64,000 nucleotides of DNA from Herminiimonas sp. (GCF_030655415.1 NZ_JAURVN010000006.1:123169-187168), one strand, 5' to 3'; shown: positions 1-9,630, counted from the stretch's first letter. The notes: a model not told the origin generated them from the sequence alone. Translations and numbers: made by a program.

Positions 1-95
1 TCGCAGTGCAAGTAGTGGAAGGCTTGAAAGAAGGTGAGCAACTGATTACTGGCGAAACCGTCAGCAAGGCAGGGACGTCGAGGTTCAAGTGGTAA
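1..95 (+). CDS. macA: MacA-like periplasmic adaptor, C-terminal end only
   Basis: The window opens inside a reading frame that ends at a TAA at 93-95. The visible tail contains VQVVEGLKEGEQLITGE, the usual C-terminal beta-hairpin motif of RND/MacA membrane-fusion (adaptor) proteins. It overlaps the start of the following MacB gene by 7 bases, as expected for a macA-macB operon. The adaptor would link the inner-membrane ABC pump to the outer-membrane channel. Only about 30 residues are visible, so the name rests on this tail and on the context. Confidence 0.85.
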   Translation, partial: AVQVVEGLKEGEQLITGETVSKAGTSRFKW

Positions 96-2071
96 GTAGT
101 GCTTCCGTAATCGAATTGAATTCGGCACCACCGTTGATTTCTCTGCGTGAAATCCGCAAGCAATATGGCGGTAATGTTGATGGCGCACCTGCGGTTGAAG
201 TACTGCATGGCCTCACGCTGAATATCCACGCAGGCGAATTTGTCGCCATCGTAGGCGCATCGGGTTCCGGCAAATCGACGCTGATGCATTTGCTCGGCTG
301 TCTGGACAGACCAAGCTCAGGCACATATTTATTCAGCGGGCGCGATGTCGCCACGCTGGATGGCGATGAGTTGGCATGGTTGCGGCGCGAAGCATTCGGT
401 TTCGTGTTCCAGGGCTATCATCTGATCGCCACCGAATCCGCGCGCGAGAACGTTGAAGTCCCGGCGATTTATGCAGGCATGCCGGAAGAGGCACGTGCTG
501 AACGCGCCGCCGCCTTGCTGACGCGACTCGGCATGGCCGACAAGCTCGATAACCGGCCGACACAATTATCCGGCGGGCAGCAGCAACGCGTGTCGATTGC
601 GCGCGCGTTGATGAACGGCGGCCGCATCATCCTCGCCGATGAACCGACCGGCGCACTCGACAGCAAAAGCGGTGCAGAAGTGATGCTGTTGCTGAATGAA
701 TTGGCGGATGCCGGTCACACCATTATTTTGATTACGCATGATCGCGATGTCGCTGAGCAGGCGCGCCGCGTAATCGAGATTCACGATGGCCAGATCATTG
801 CCGACTCTGGCGTGTCGACGGTCAAGCAGGCTTTGCCTGCACCCGACATGACGCAAGCCGGTCGTGATGCAGGCGCATCGTTCTGGGACGATTTGCGCGA
901 GGCCGCACGCACTGCATGGCGCGGCATGAAACTGAATCGCACGCGTACCAGTCTGACTTTGCTCGGTATCGTCATCGGCGTTGCGTCTGTGATTGTGATG
1001 CTGGCAGTCGGCGAAGGCGCCAAGCAGCGCGTGATTGACGAGATGGGCTCGCTCGGCACGACGATCATGTATTTGGGTAGCGGTCATCCATCCAATGGTG
1101 GTCCACCGGGTCGCTTGACGATAGAAGATCTGGATGCGGTTGCCGACTTGCCGGAAATCGGTCACGTCATGCCCATCATCGGCGATCCGGTCACTGTGCG
1201 TTACGCCAATGTCGATAGACAAGTATATGCATTCGCCAGCTCGAATGCGATGCCCTTGGTACATCGCTGGCGTGTAGCGCAAGGGCGCTTCTTCACGGAA
1301 GCAGAAGACCGCGATATCGCACCAGTGGTCGTCATCGGCCACAAGTTCAAGGAGAACTTTTTCCCTGATGGCAGCAATCCTATCGGCAAACAAATTCTGA
1401 TTGTTGACGCACCGTTTGAAGTGATCGGTGTGATGGCAGAGCGCGGTGCAGATTCCGGTTCGCAAAATTATGACGAGATGGTATTCATCCCTTACCAATC
1501 GGGTCGCATGCGTGTTTATGATGCGCGCGCTGAACCGGATTACACGGTGGTCGAAGCCGCGTCGGAAGAGCAAGTGCAAGCGGCTGAAGCTGCGATGAAA
1601 AAACTCTTGCTGGCACGGCGCGGCAATGATGACTTCCGCATCGGTAATGCCGCTGCGAAGTTGCAAGCGGCAGCGCAAACCAGTAACGCGATGAAGATGA
1701 TGCTCGGTTTGATTGCAGCGGTATCGCTGGTGGTTGGCGGCATCGGCGTGATGAACGTAATGCTGATGACAGTGCGCGAACGCACGCGTGAAATCGGCAT
1801 CCGCATGGCAACTGGCGCACGTCAGCGCGACATCATGCGACAGTTTTTGACCGAGGCAGTTTTGGTGTCACTGGTCGGTGGCGTGATCGGCGTCGTGAGC
1901 GGCTTGACGATAGGCGGCATCTTGCTGCTATCGAAAGTGCCTGTGATTTTTTCCGTAACGGCGATTGTCGGCGCGTTCGCGTGCTCGGTAGCGACCGGAT
2001 TGATCTTCGGCTATATGCCGGCGAAAAAAGCAGCAGCACTCGACCCCGTCGTCGCGCTTGCTTCTGAATGA
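89..2071 (+). CDS. macB: MacB-type ABC exporter: ATPase fused to permease
   Basis: 660 residues, the usual MacB length. The N-terminal third is an ABC ATPase with Walker A GASGSGKST, signature LSGGQQQR and Walker B ILADEPTGALD. It is followed by a first membrane helix (about residue 290), a large periplasmic MacB_PCD domain, and three C-terminal helices of the FtsX type including the RTREIGIRMATGARQ motif. The start is GTG at 89, inside the end of macA. MacB works as a dimer with MacA and an outer-membrane factor, and all three genes are here. Substrates in the family include macrolides, lipopeptides and siderophores (PvdT). The siderophore receptor nearby favours the last, by inference only. 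Confidence 0.93.
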   Translation: MVSSASVIELNSAPPLISLREIRKQYGGNVDGAPAVEVLHGLTLNIHAGEFVAIVGASGSGKSTLMHLLGCLDRPSSGTYLFSGRDVATLDGDELAWLRREAFGFVFQGYHLIATESARENVEVPAIYAGMPEEARAERAAALLTRLGMADKLDNRPTQLSGGQQQRVSIARALMNGGRIILADEPTGALDSKSGAEVMLLLNELADAGHTIILITHDRDVAEQARRVIEIHDGQIIADSGVSTVKQALPAPDMTQAGRDAGASFWDDLREAARTAWRGMKLNRTRTSLTLLGIVIGVASVIVMLAVGEGAKQRVIDEMGSLGTTIMYLGSGHPSNGGPPGRLTIEDLDAVADLPEIGHVMPIIGDPVTVRYANVDRQVYAFASSNAMPLVHRWRVAQGRFFTEAEDRDIAPVVVIGHKFKENFFPDGSNPIGKQILIVDAPFEVIGVMAERGADSGSQNYDEMVFIPYQSGRMRVYDARAEPDYTVVEAASEEQVQAAEAAMKKLLLARRGNDDFRIGNAAAKLQAAAQTSNAMKMMLGLIAAVSLVVGGIGVMNVMLMTVRERTREIGIRMATGARQRDIMRQFLTEAVLVSLVGGVIGVVSGLTIGGILLLSKVPVIFSVTAIVGAFACSVATGLIFGYMPAKKAAALDPVVALASE

Positions 2072-2082
2072 CCGGATTGAAA

Positions 2083-3492
2083 ATGAAAAAGACTTTAATC
2101 GCAATTTCTATCGTGTTGGCTCTGTCAGCATGCGCCACACAAGCCCCATTGCAAACGGAAGCCCCTGACGTGCCGGCGCAATGGCTGCATAAAGATGCTG
2201 AAGCTTTATCTTCCGCAGCGGTGACGCAAGATTGGTGGCGCAGCTTCGGCAGTACTGAACTGGATGAACTGATCGCGATTGCACAAACGCAAAGCCTGGA
2301 CGTCGCGGCTGCCGTAGCGCGCGTCAATCAGGCGCAAGCTTCGGCGACAATTGCCGGTGCGGCCATGTTGCCTGAATTATCCGGCACGCTAGGCGGTGGT
2401 CGTAATGGGCGCCTCGGTGGTGATGCTGTCGTAACCGGCACAAGTTACAACGCGGGTTTGAGCGCAAGTTACGAACTGGATTTTTGGGGACGTAATCGCG
2501 CATTACGCGATGGTTCGCAATCGCTGGTGCGTGTCGCAATCTTTGATCGCGATACGGTGCGCTTGACGGTCACCGCAGGTGTTGCTTCCGCATGGTTGCA
2601 GGCAGTTGGTTTGCGCGAACGTTCAGCCATCGCCGAGTTAAGCCTGGCCAGTGCGCAACGCTTGCTGAATGTGGCGGAGTCGCGCGCGCGTGCCGGTGCT
2701 GGCAATCAACTTGAGCTCGCGCAACAGCGTGGCCTGGTCGCTGCGCAACAGCGCGTGCTCGCAGCGATTCGTCAGCAAGCAGAAGATAGCCAAACCACAC
2801 TCGCAGTTTTGCTCGGACGCAGCGTCACTGCGCTGACGTTGACCAGCGCTGATTTGAGAACACTGCGAGCGCCGGCGATTACTTCCGGCTTGCCCAGTAA
2901 ATTGCTGACACAGCGCCCCGACATCGCACGGGCCGAAGCGCGGTTGCTTTCTGCCGATGCAAATATCACGGTGGCGCGTGCAGCGATGCTGCCTAGTGTT
3001 GTGTTGTCCGCGAATGCCGATGCAATCAGCAATCGATCGAGCACGGTATTTGATAATCCGCTGTACAGCCTCGCCGCTGGTTTGACCGCGCCTATTTTTA
3101 ATGCAGGGCGACTCGCTGCGGGACGTGATCTGGCAGTGGCGCAACGTGAAGAATTATTGGCGAATTACAGACAGGCGATCATCGCTGCTTTCGGCGATGT
3201 AGAAGTTGCGTTAAATGCAGTGACGGGGATTGAAGCGCAACGCATCGCGCAGCAGGAAGAATTGAAGCAGGCGCAACGCGCGCTGACTTTGGCAGAATCG
3301 CGTTATCGCGCCGGTGCGGAAACGCTGCTCACTTTGCTCGATGCGCAACGCACCTTGTATGCTGCGCAAGACACAAGCGCACAATTGAATACACTGCGTT
3401 TGCAGGCATCCGTCAGTTTGTACAAAGCGCTAGGCGGCGGCTGGAAAATTACGGACCAGTCACCGTTGGAGTCGGCACCAGCGGGTGCGTGA
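2083..3492 (+). CDS. NodT-family outer-membrane efflux lipoprotein
   Basis: About 469 residues. The lipoprotein signal peptide ends in LSAC, followed by the two outer-membrane efflux (OEP/TolC-type) repeats typical of the NodT/OprM family. The ATG at 2083 gives a clean signal peptide. An in-frame ATG at 2068 overlaps the macB stop as ATGA and is the alternative start. The product should form the trimeric outer-membrane channel of the MacA-MacB pump, and the tight spacing implies one transcript. Its last 44 bases overlap the convergent DUF2242 gene. Confidence 0.9.
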   Translation: MKKTLIAISIVLALSACATQAPLQTEAPDVPAQWLHKDAEALSSAAVTQDWWRSFGSTELDELIAIAQTQSLDVAAAVARVNQAQASATIAGAAMLPELSGTLGGGRNGRLGGDAVVTGTSYNAGLSASYELDFWGRNRALRDGSQSLVRVAIFDRDTVRLTVTAGVASAWLQAVGLRERSAIAELSLASAQRLLNVAESRARAGAGNQLELAQQRGLVAAQQRVLAAIRQQAEDSQTTLAVLLGRSVTALTLTSADLRTLRAPAITSGLPSKLLTQRPDIARAEARLLSADANITVARAAMLPSVVLSANADAISNRSSTVFDNPLYSLAAGLTAPIFNAGRLAAGRDLAVAQREELLANYRQAIIAAFGDVEVALNAVTGIEAQRIAQQEELKQAQRALTLAESRYRAGAETLLTLLDAQRTLYAAQDTSAQLNTLRLQASVSLYKALGGGWKITDQSPLESAPAGA

Positions 3493-4051
3493 TTTCCATA
3501 GACTCTGGTGCCGGCGTCGCTTCATTCGTTAGATAGCGTTCGACCAGTTGGAAAAAACGCGCGTAGAAATTTTCCGCTGAGATCGTTGCACTCGCCACCT
3601 TGACCAGTGAATCATCGCTGGAAGAGAACGGTAGTGAAACCGATCCCAGCGCACCGACACCCAGACTCGCAGAATTATTGGTCTTCTTCAGCGCATAACG
3701 ATCTTCGAGTGCGTTGACGAATACCGATGAGGTTGTGCCATCAGCAGTATCGGCAGCACACACCACGCGAAACGCAATCTGTACGTGCACATCATTCTCA
3801 GGCTGAAAACTCTTGCGGCCATCGACCTGCTCGTGAGTGGCCGCATTGATCACATAACCTTGGCTCAACAAGGTGCGACGCACCGCTTCACATGCGACGT
3901 TGCCGGGCACAGGGAAGCGGCGTGAATAGACATCAGCCGAATCAAATTTCTCAGCGGTATACACGATTGGTTTCGAACCGGCACAACCGGCAATGATGCC
4001 GATAACTGCCAAAAGCGCGCCCTGCGACAGGATGCGTGCGCTGAAATGCAT
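3449..4051 (-). CDS. DUF2242-type lipoprotein
   Basis: 200 residues from the ATG at 4051, which has an AAGGA ribosome-binding site upstream; the longer frame reaching 4165 lacks a signal peptide at its start. A lipoprotein signal ends in IIAGC. The body (FDSADVYSRRFP, ACEAVRRTLLSQGYV) matches what I know of DUF2242, a Burkholderiales lipoprotein family of unknown function. It is convergent with the efflux channel gene and overlaps its last 44 bases. It lies back to back with the siderophore receptor, which may mean shared control, but no role is established. Confidence 0.75.
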   Translation of the reverse strand: MHFSARILSQGALLAVIGIIAGCAGSKPIVYTAEKFDSADVYSRRFPVPGNVACEAVRRTLLSQGYVINAATHEQVDGRKSFQPENDVHVQIAFRVVCAADTADGTTSSVFVNALEDRYALKKTNNSASLGVGALGSVSLPFSSSDDSLVKVASATISAENFYARFFQLVERYLTNEATPAPESMEITHPLVPTPTVTGP

Positions 4052-4292
4052 AAAAATTCCTTGATTGAAGCTGAGTTGCCAAAAACGGTGTCCTTGAGTG
4101 GACAAGGCTGACAGAGAAAAATTCCAGACTATTCCATATCGTCTGATCGCATTGCCAATTGGCAACTGGATCGATTTTTGTCATTACATGCATACATCTA
4201 ACGCTATCTTAATGCCTTCTTGAGAAAAGTGTTGTGACGAAAATACACGTAATCAAGAAGTTACGATGGTAGAAGCTTATTTTTCTCGACGA

Positions 4293-4311
4293 GAGAATAA
4301 TAACCGTTCTC
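4293..4311. promoter_or_regulatory. Probable Fur box
   Basis: The 19-mer GAGAATAATAACCGTTCTC agrees with the Fur consensus GATAATGATAATCATTATC at 14 of 19 positions and is itself a dyad (GAGAA/TTCTC). It lies about 80 bases upstream of a TonB-dependent siderophore receptor, where iron control by Fur is expected. Core promoter elements were not clear. Confidence 0.65.
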
Positions 4312-4392
4312 ATCTCGAGACACTGCATCGCCAGCCCAGATTATCTTGTATCCCAGCCAGCCAGCAGCAAACACGTATCTATCAGAGGTTTT

Positions 4393-6555
4393 ATGAATCA
4401 GTCATTGCGATTACGCGCTATTGCGGTCGCCGCCTTTTTGTTCGTCAACGGCATGCAGTTACAAGCGGCAGCGGCCGACGATCAGTTACCAGAAATTAAA
4501 GTCACCGGTGCGCAAGAGCACGGCGATCACTACGCACCAACCAATGCCAGTACCGCGCTCAAGATCGATGCGCAGCAAAAAGATATTCCGCAAACCATCA
4601 ATGTCATCACATCCGAAGTAATGCGTGATCAGGGTGCCCGTACTTTGACTGACGTCCTGAAAAATGTGCCTGGCATTGGTCTGGCGACGGGTGATGGTCA
4701 GCGTGATGCGTTCGTGATTCGCGGCTTCACTGCGTTGTCCGATATTTTGCTCGATGGCGTGCGTGATGACTCGCAATATTTCCGCGATATGTACAACATC
4801 GACCGCATCGAAGTGTTGAAAGGACCTGCAGCAGTTTTATACGGCCGTGGTTCGTCGGGCGGTGTGATCAATCGCATCACCAAAAAGCCTGATTTGACTG
4901 GCCCCTCGGGCGAGATCAGCGCGACAGTTGGTAGCGATGAATTGAAACGTACGGAGTTCAGCCTCAATCGTCCGATCAGCGACACGTTGGCAGTGCGCGT
5001 CGATGGCGCATTGGAAGATTCCGGCAGCTATCGCAAAGATGGTTTCTTGAAAAACAAAGACATCTCGCCTAGCTTGCTTTGGAAAGATGGCAATCAAAGT
5101 GTGTTGCTGCAATACGATTACCAGAATCAAAAGCGTTCTATTGATTTCGGCGTGCCAGGTGTTAATGGTCGCCCAGTCAATGTTGACCCTTCGACGGTCT
5201 ATGGCGCAGCGAATGCCAATGCAAACGACTTTACGGCTTCAGTGATGCAAGCCACCACCGCACAATACAATTTGCGTTTGTCGGACAAGACTTCGTTCAG
5301 CAACAAGTTCCGTTACTTTGACTACACGCTTGATCGTAACCACACACGTGTCATACGCACTACCGGTACAGCGGCTAATCCAATTTTGAATTTTCAGCGT
5401 GGGAATATCGATCGTGATGAACACGGCTGGTTCAATCAGTCGGAGCTGACGAATGATGTGATGTGGGGCAGCACGCGTCATCAAATTTTGACGGGTTTGG
5501 AATTTGGTGAGCAGAACAAATATCAGTATGTAAACAATGCATTGGTTGCCAATTACTACCTCACGCCTTTAAGTAATCCAGTGCTGCCGAATTTACCTTT
5601 CACTGTTTCTACGCCACCAACGACGGCAGGTAATAACAGCGTTGGCACCTCCATTTTGACAACTGCTGGTGCATATGTCCAAGATCTGACAAGTTGGAAT
5701 TCTCAGATAAAAACGTTGGTCGGATTGCGTTATGACAGTTACGGACAGAAGTATGAAAATCAGATTGGCCCAAATCTGAAGAGAACAGATACCGCATTCT
5801 CGCCGCGTGTTGGTATTGTCTGGCAACCTACAAACACCCAGAGTTATTACGCATCGGTTTCCAAATCGTTCCAGCCATCGGCTGAAGCTGGCGCACTTGC
5901 CACCAATAATGCTGATCTGGGCCCAGAAAAAACGCAGAATCTTGAAGTCGGCACCAAGCTCGATTTGTTCAATGGCGCGGCTAGCTTCACCGCAGCCGTT
6001 TATCAATTGACACGTAGCGATGTGAAAGTCACCAACCCTAGTATTCCAACGCAATTGATTCAAATTGGCGAACAGCAGACCAAAGGTGTGGAATTAAGTC
6101 TGGGCGGCGAAATTGCACGTGGCTGGCAGCTGATTGGTAGTTATTCATATATGGATGGCGAAGTGACCAAAGCAGTTGGTAATGTCCCTACGCCGCCTTT
6201 GGCGGGAGCAACTGCAACATTGTTGAAAGGTAAAACTCTTGCACTAACACCGAAACAAACTGCCAGCTTGTGGACACTTAAATCGATTGATCAGTGGATT
6301 CCTGGTGTGCAGGTTGGTGGCGGTGTTACTTACCGCGGGGCCAACTACGCAGCAATCGATAACGCAATCGAGATCCCGGCATTCACCACTGTCGATCTGG
6401 CTGCTTACTATCGTCCGGCGCCAAAAGGCATGAGCCTTGCGCTCAATCTGAAAAACATCTTTGACCGTAAATACTTTATCTCGGCTAACAACGATGTCGG
6501 TATTTTGCCAGGTTCACCGCGTAGCGTTGAGTTGACTGCTCGTTACTCGTTCTAA
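4393..6555 (+). CDS. TonB-dependent siderophore receptor
   Basis: 720 residues. The signal peptide ends near QAAAA, followed by a TonB-box-like segment (LPEIKVTG), a plug domain of about 120 residues (QTINVITSEVMRDQGA, VLKGPAAVLYGRGSSGGVIN) and a 22-strand barrel ending in the usual C-terminal aromatic residue (ARYSF). The plug is of the FhuA/FcuA/Fiu ferric-siderophore type; the exact siderophore cannot be read from the sequence. A likely Fur box lies upstream, and a bidirectional terminator follows at 6623. The protein would import ferric siderophores across the outer membrane with TonB-ExbBD energy. Confidence 0.92.
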   Translation: MNQSLRLRAIAVAAFLFVNGMQLQAAAADDQLPEIKVTGAQEHGDHYAPTNASTALKIDAQQKDIPQTINVITSEVMRDQGARTLTDVLKNVPGIGLATGDGQRDAFVIRGFTALSDILLDGVRDDSQYFRDMYNIDRIEVLKGPAAVLYGRGSSGGVINRITKKPDLTGPSGEISATVGSDELKRTEFSLNRPISDTLAVRVDGALEDSGSYRKDGFLKNKDISPSLLWKDGNQSVLLQYDYQNQKRSIDFGVPGVNGRPVNVDPSTVYGAANANANDFTASVMQATTAQYNLRLSDKTSFSNKFRYFDYTLDRNHTRVIRTTGTAANPILNFQRGNIDRDEHGWFNQSELTNDVMWGSTRHQILTGLEFGEQNKYQYVNNALVANYYLTPLSNPVLPNLPFTVSTPPTTAGNNSVGTSILTTAGAYVQDLTSWNSQIKTLVGLRYDSYGQKYENQIGPNLKRTDTAFSPRVGIVWQPTNTQSYYASVSKSFQPSAEAGALATNNADLGPEKTQNLEVGTKLDLFNGAASFTAAVYQLTRSDVKVTNPSIPTQLIQIGEQQTKGVELSLGGEIARGWQLIGSYSYMDGEVTKAVGNVPTPPLAGATATLLKGKTLALTPKQTASLWTLKSIDQWIPGVQVGGGVTYRGANYAAIDNAIEIPAFTTVDLAAYYRPAPKGMSLALNLKNIFDRKYFISANNDVGILPGSPRSVELTARYSF

Positions 6556-6622
6556 TTGATTGTGGTGCGCTGTTTGGTAACGCAGCAACCCACCTTCATC
6601 TTTTATTAGTAATGCGAAAACT

Positions 6623-6658
6623 AAAAAGCCGCCCGATCAAAAATCGGGCGGCTTTTTT
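6623..6658. terminator. Bidirectional rho-independent terminator
   Basis: AAAAGCCGCCCGAT, a CAAAA loop and ATCGGGCGGCTTTT form a perfect 14-bp stem with T/A runs at both ends. It sits between the convergent siderophore receptor and chemoreceptor genes and can serve both. Confidence 0.93.
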
Positions 6659-6692
6659 ATTTGAAGCAACGTTAGGTAAGTTTTAAGAGAAT

Positions 6693-8423
6693 TTAAAACT
6701 CCGTCCAATCATTGCTGTTACTGCGCGGATTTGCGAACGCGAGTTTTTGCGGTGCAGCTGGTTTGGTGCCGTCTGCAATCTTGCGTTGCACTGCATTGAT
6801 CAGCGGTTTTACATGCGAACGAGCCGTTGCAGGTTTGCTTGCATGCGCAGTTCTAATTTGAGATTGGTCGAGTTTGAAGACGCTGACTATCTCAGAAAGA
6901 TGAGTCGCTTGATCTTGCAATGATTGCGACGCTGCTGCAGCTTCTTCCACCAGCGCTGCATTTTGTTGTGTCACTTCATCCATTTGCGTAATGGCTTGAT
7001 TGACTTGCTCAATCCCGGCGCTTTGCTCACGACCCGCAGCAGTAATTTCGGCCATCAGGTCGGTCACGTGTTGAATGCTATCCACCACTTCTTTCATCGT
7101 GGTTCCTGCTTGCGCTACCAGCTTGCTACCGGTATCCACTTTTTCAACAGAGTCGCCGATCAACTGTTTGATTTCTTTCGCAGCCGAAGCGGAGCGTTGC
7201 GCAAGGCTGCGCACTTCCGATGCGACTACGGCAAAACCACGACCTTGTTCGCCTGCACGTGCTGCTTCCACCGCTGCATTCAATGCCAAAATATTTGTCT
7301 GGAAGGCGATGCCATCGATGACGCCGATGATGTCGACAATTTTTCTGGATGATTCGGTAATCGATCCCATCGTATCGACCACTTGCGAGACAACCGCGCC
7401 ACCGCGCACCGCGATATCGGATGCATTGACGGCCAGCTCATTGGCTTGGCGTGAATTGTCGGCGTTCTGTTTAACGGTGGAAGTGATCTCTTCCATCGAA
7501 GATGCGGTTTCTTCCAACGCGCTGGCTTGTTCTTCAGTGCGGGAAGATAGATCCAGATTGCCGGCGGCGATTTGTCCTGATGCGGTAGTGATGGTGTCCG
7601 TGCCGGTTCTTACCTGGCTGACGATGTTGGCCAAGCTGTCACGCATCTCGCGCATTGCGAACAACATGCTGGTTTGATCTCTTGGGCGCAAGTCGATATC
7701 AACGGTCAGATCGCCGGCTGCGATACGTGATGCAACGCCGGCTGCGTAATCAGGTTCACCACCCAACTGGCGTTTGAGGCTGCGCGTAATTAGCGCGCCT
7801 AGCAAGATGCCCGAGAAGGTGCTGAAGATCACCAACAAGACCATGATGGCGCGGCTGGAGTCATATAACTGTTCGGTTTCTACATAGGCTTGCGCAGCGC
7901 GTGCTTCTTTTTGTGTGGACAGTTCATCCAATACGCCATCGAGCTTATTTGCATGTACACGTGTTTGCGCCATGCTGGCGCTTAACTCTGCGCTGCGCTG
8001 TTGCAGCGGTTCTTTCTCAGCGAGTTCTAATGTTTGCCACAGCTCTTTTTCATAATCTTGTGCGACGGCGGCGTATTGTTCAAACAGGACTTTTGCTCTA
8101 TCGCTGAAAAATAAAGGTTTGGCTTTATCCAGATTGTCTCTGGACGAGGCCAGATATTTTTTAATGTTCTCTTTATTCAGCGTGCGTTCTTCTTGAGTGG
8201 TCGACAGCAAAAAATTGCCGCGTGCACGTCCGATGGAGAGCAAGTCGATGTTTGCTTCCTTGATATGCGACAGCCCCAATAACTCCTTGTTATATATGTC
8301 GCCAGCCTTGTCGTTGATCAAGCCCATGTCATAGATGCCGATGCCGGCGACGATCGCGCCCGCGACAGACAAGGTCAAAAAGCTGGAAATCAGCTTGGTC
8401 CCTACAGTCATATTTTTAAACAT
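6693..8423 (-). CDS. Methyl-accepting chemotaxis protein, Tar/Tsr type
   Basis: 576 residues. TM1 is at about 12-32, then a periplasmic four-helix-bundle sensor, TM2 at about 190-210, a HAMP domain and the conserved cytoplasmic signalling hairpin (IDGIAFQTNILALNAAVEAA). The C-terminus ends in NDWTEF, which fits the xWxxF pentapeptide that tethers the CheR/CheB adaptation enzymes. The start at 8423 has a GGGAG ribosome-binding site. The ligand is unknown. The gene has a long, structured leader upstream and is not next to other chemotaxis genes. Confidence 0.94.
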   Translation of the reverse strand: MFKNMTVGTKLISSFLTLSVAGAIVAGIGIYDMGLINDKAGDIYNKELLGLSHIKEANIDLLSIGRARGNFLLSTTQEERTLNKENIKKYLASSRDNLDKAKPLFFSDRAKVLFEQYAAVAQDYEKELWQTLELAEKEPLQQRSAELSASMAQTRVHANKLDGVLDELSTQKEARAAQAYVETEQLYDSSRAIMVLLVIFSTFSGILLGALITRSLKRQLGGEPDYAAGVASRIAAGDLTVDIDLRPRDQTSMLFAMREMRDSLANIVSQVRTGTDTITTASGQIAAGNLDLSSRTEEQASALEETASSMEEITSTVKQNADNSRQANELAVNASDIAVRGGAVVSQVVDTMGSITESSRKIVDIIGVIDGIAFQTNILALNAAVEAARAGEQGRGFAVVASEVRSLAQRSASAAKEIKQLIGDSVEKVDTGSKLVAQAGTTMKEVVDSIQHVTDLMAEITAAGREQSAGIEQVNQAITQMDEVTQQNAALVEEAAAASQSLQDQATHLSEIVSVFKLDQSQIRTAHASKPATARSHVKPLINAVQRKIADGTKPAAPQKLAFANPRSNSNDWTEF

Positions 8424-8464
8424 GCCATTACTCCCGTTGAATGATGCTGTGTAAATGAGAACCC

Positions 8465-8620
8465 CCGCTTATTTTGATAAGCGGACGAAGGAAAGGCAGG
8501 CATTGCCTTAATTAATTGAGCTTGGAGAGGCGGCGGCAACTCTCCGGTGCCAGAGGTTTAGCTTGCATTTGCATGCGTCCCTCATGAGGCAGAATGAATA
8601 AGAAGAATATTTCTTATTCG
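8465..8620 (-). promoter_or_regulatory. Structured leader upstream of the chemoreceptor
   Basis: Within the 400-base gap 8424-8823, the minus strand holds two clear hairpins. One is a perfect 6-bp stem GGAGAG/CTCTCC (arms 8540-8545 and 8524-8529, loop of 10). The other, nearer the gene, is a perfect 8-bp stem CCGCTTAT/ATAAGCGG (8465-8484). Upstream of both lies GAGGGACGCATGC. The sequence fragments GGGACGCA and GTTGCCG recall parts of the c-di-GMP-I riboswitch, but the conserved GGCAAAC half is not seen. Function is therefore unproven. The rest of the gap, towards gpmA, is AT-rich with no gene. Confidence 0.35.
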
Positions 8621-8823
8621 AAATAATTCTCGGTAATTAAGCGCTATTTCGCAAGAGTTGCCGAGCCATATTTATGGGATATTTGCGAATAAACTTGTGA
8701 AATATAGTGAAATATTCTTGTCGTTTCTTTAAGTTTTAGCGCCGCAAAGTGCGATCTTGCACATCACCATTCTTGAAACTCAGTTAATCTTCATGCTTTG
8801 CTGCTTCAACATGAGAAAAAGTA

Positions 8824-9543
8824 ATGGGTAATTTGGTGATTGTTCGCCATGGCGAATCACAATGGAACAGGGAAAACCGCTTTACCGGCTGGACCGATAT
8901 CGATTTGACCGACAATGGAATTCAACAGGCACGTAACGCTGGCCGCGCGCTTGCTGAAGCTGGATTCAGCTTCGATCTTGCCTACACTTCAATGCTGAAA
9001 AGAACCATCCGCTCGCAATGGCTGATGCTCGATGAGCTGGACGCGATGTACATCCCCATCGTCAGTCACTGGCGTTTGAACGAGCGGCATTACGGCGCAC
9101 TGACAGGGCAAAATCGGGCAGAAACGATCAAAGAATTTGGCGAAGAGCAAGTCTGGTTATGGCGTCGCGGCTTCGACAGTCGCCCACCGCTGATGGACAA
9201 AGACGATCCGCGTTCGCCATGTTTCGAGCCGCGTTACGACGGCCTCGACCGCGCTTCATTGCCTTTGGGCGAATCGCTGAAAGATACGGTAGAGCGGGTA
9301 CGTCTGTTTTGGGATGAATCGATCGCGCCCGCTTTGCGCGAAGACAAGAACATCATTATTTCTTCGCATGGCAACAGCCAGCGTGCGCTGGTCAAGCTGC
9401 TGGAAGATATGTCGGACGAAGAAGTCTCGCGCTTCGATGTGCCTAACAGCGTGCCGCTGGTCTACAAGCTTGATACGCAATTGCGTGTGCTGGATAGAAG
9501 CTCGATGAATATCCCGCATCCGGAAGTGTCGGCGATTCTTTAA
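8824..9543 (+). CDS. gpmA: 2,3-bisphosphoglycerate-dependent phosphoglycerate mutase
   Basis: 239 residues, close to the usual length of the cofactor-dependent mutase. It has the phospho-histidine motif RHGESQWN (His9), FTGWTDIDLT, the HWRLNERHYGAL substrate segment, and the second catalytic histidine in SHGNSQRALVK. It interconverts 3- and 2-phosphoglycerate in glycolysis and gluconeogenesis in the cytoplasm. It stands alone, transcribed away from the chemoreceptor, and is followed by a strong terminator. Confidence 0.96.
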   Translation: MGNLVIVRHGESQWNRENRFTGWTDIDLTDNGIQQARNAGRALAEAGFSFDLAYTSMLKRTIRSQWLMLDELDAMYIPIVSHWRLNERHYGALTGQNRAETIKEFGEEQVWLWRRGFDSRPPLMDKDDPRSPCFEPRYDGLDRASLPLGESLKDTVERVRLFWDESIAPALREDKNIIISSHGNSQRALVKLLEDMSDEEVSRFDVPNSVPLVYKLDTQLRVLDRSSMNIPHPEVSAIL

Positions 9544-9562
9544 TCGCATCGCTTGGCTGTAT

Positions 9563-9593
9563 AAAAAACCGCGATCCAGGTCGCGGTTTTTTT
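9563..9593. terminator. Rho-independent terminator after gpmA
   Basis: AAAACCGCGA, loop TCCAGG, TCGCGGTTTT and a further T run make a 10-bp stem between the convergent gpmA and GFA-family genes. Confidence 0.93.
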
Positions 9594-9630
9594 ATTGTGT
9601 GTGAACTATGTCAGAACAGATTTGGTTTCT

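Noticed and set aside
566..1678. 370-residue open frame on the minus strand inside macB
   Set aside because: It is opposite a clear MacB gene, has no family signature and a His/Arg/Cys-rich composition typical of an antisense frame.
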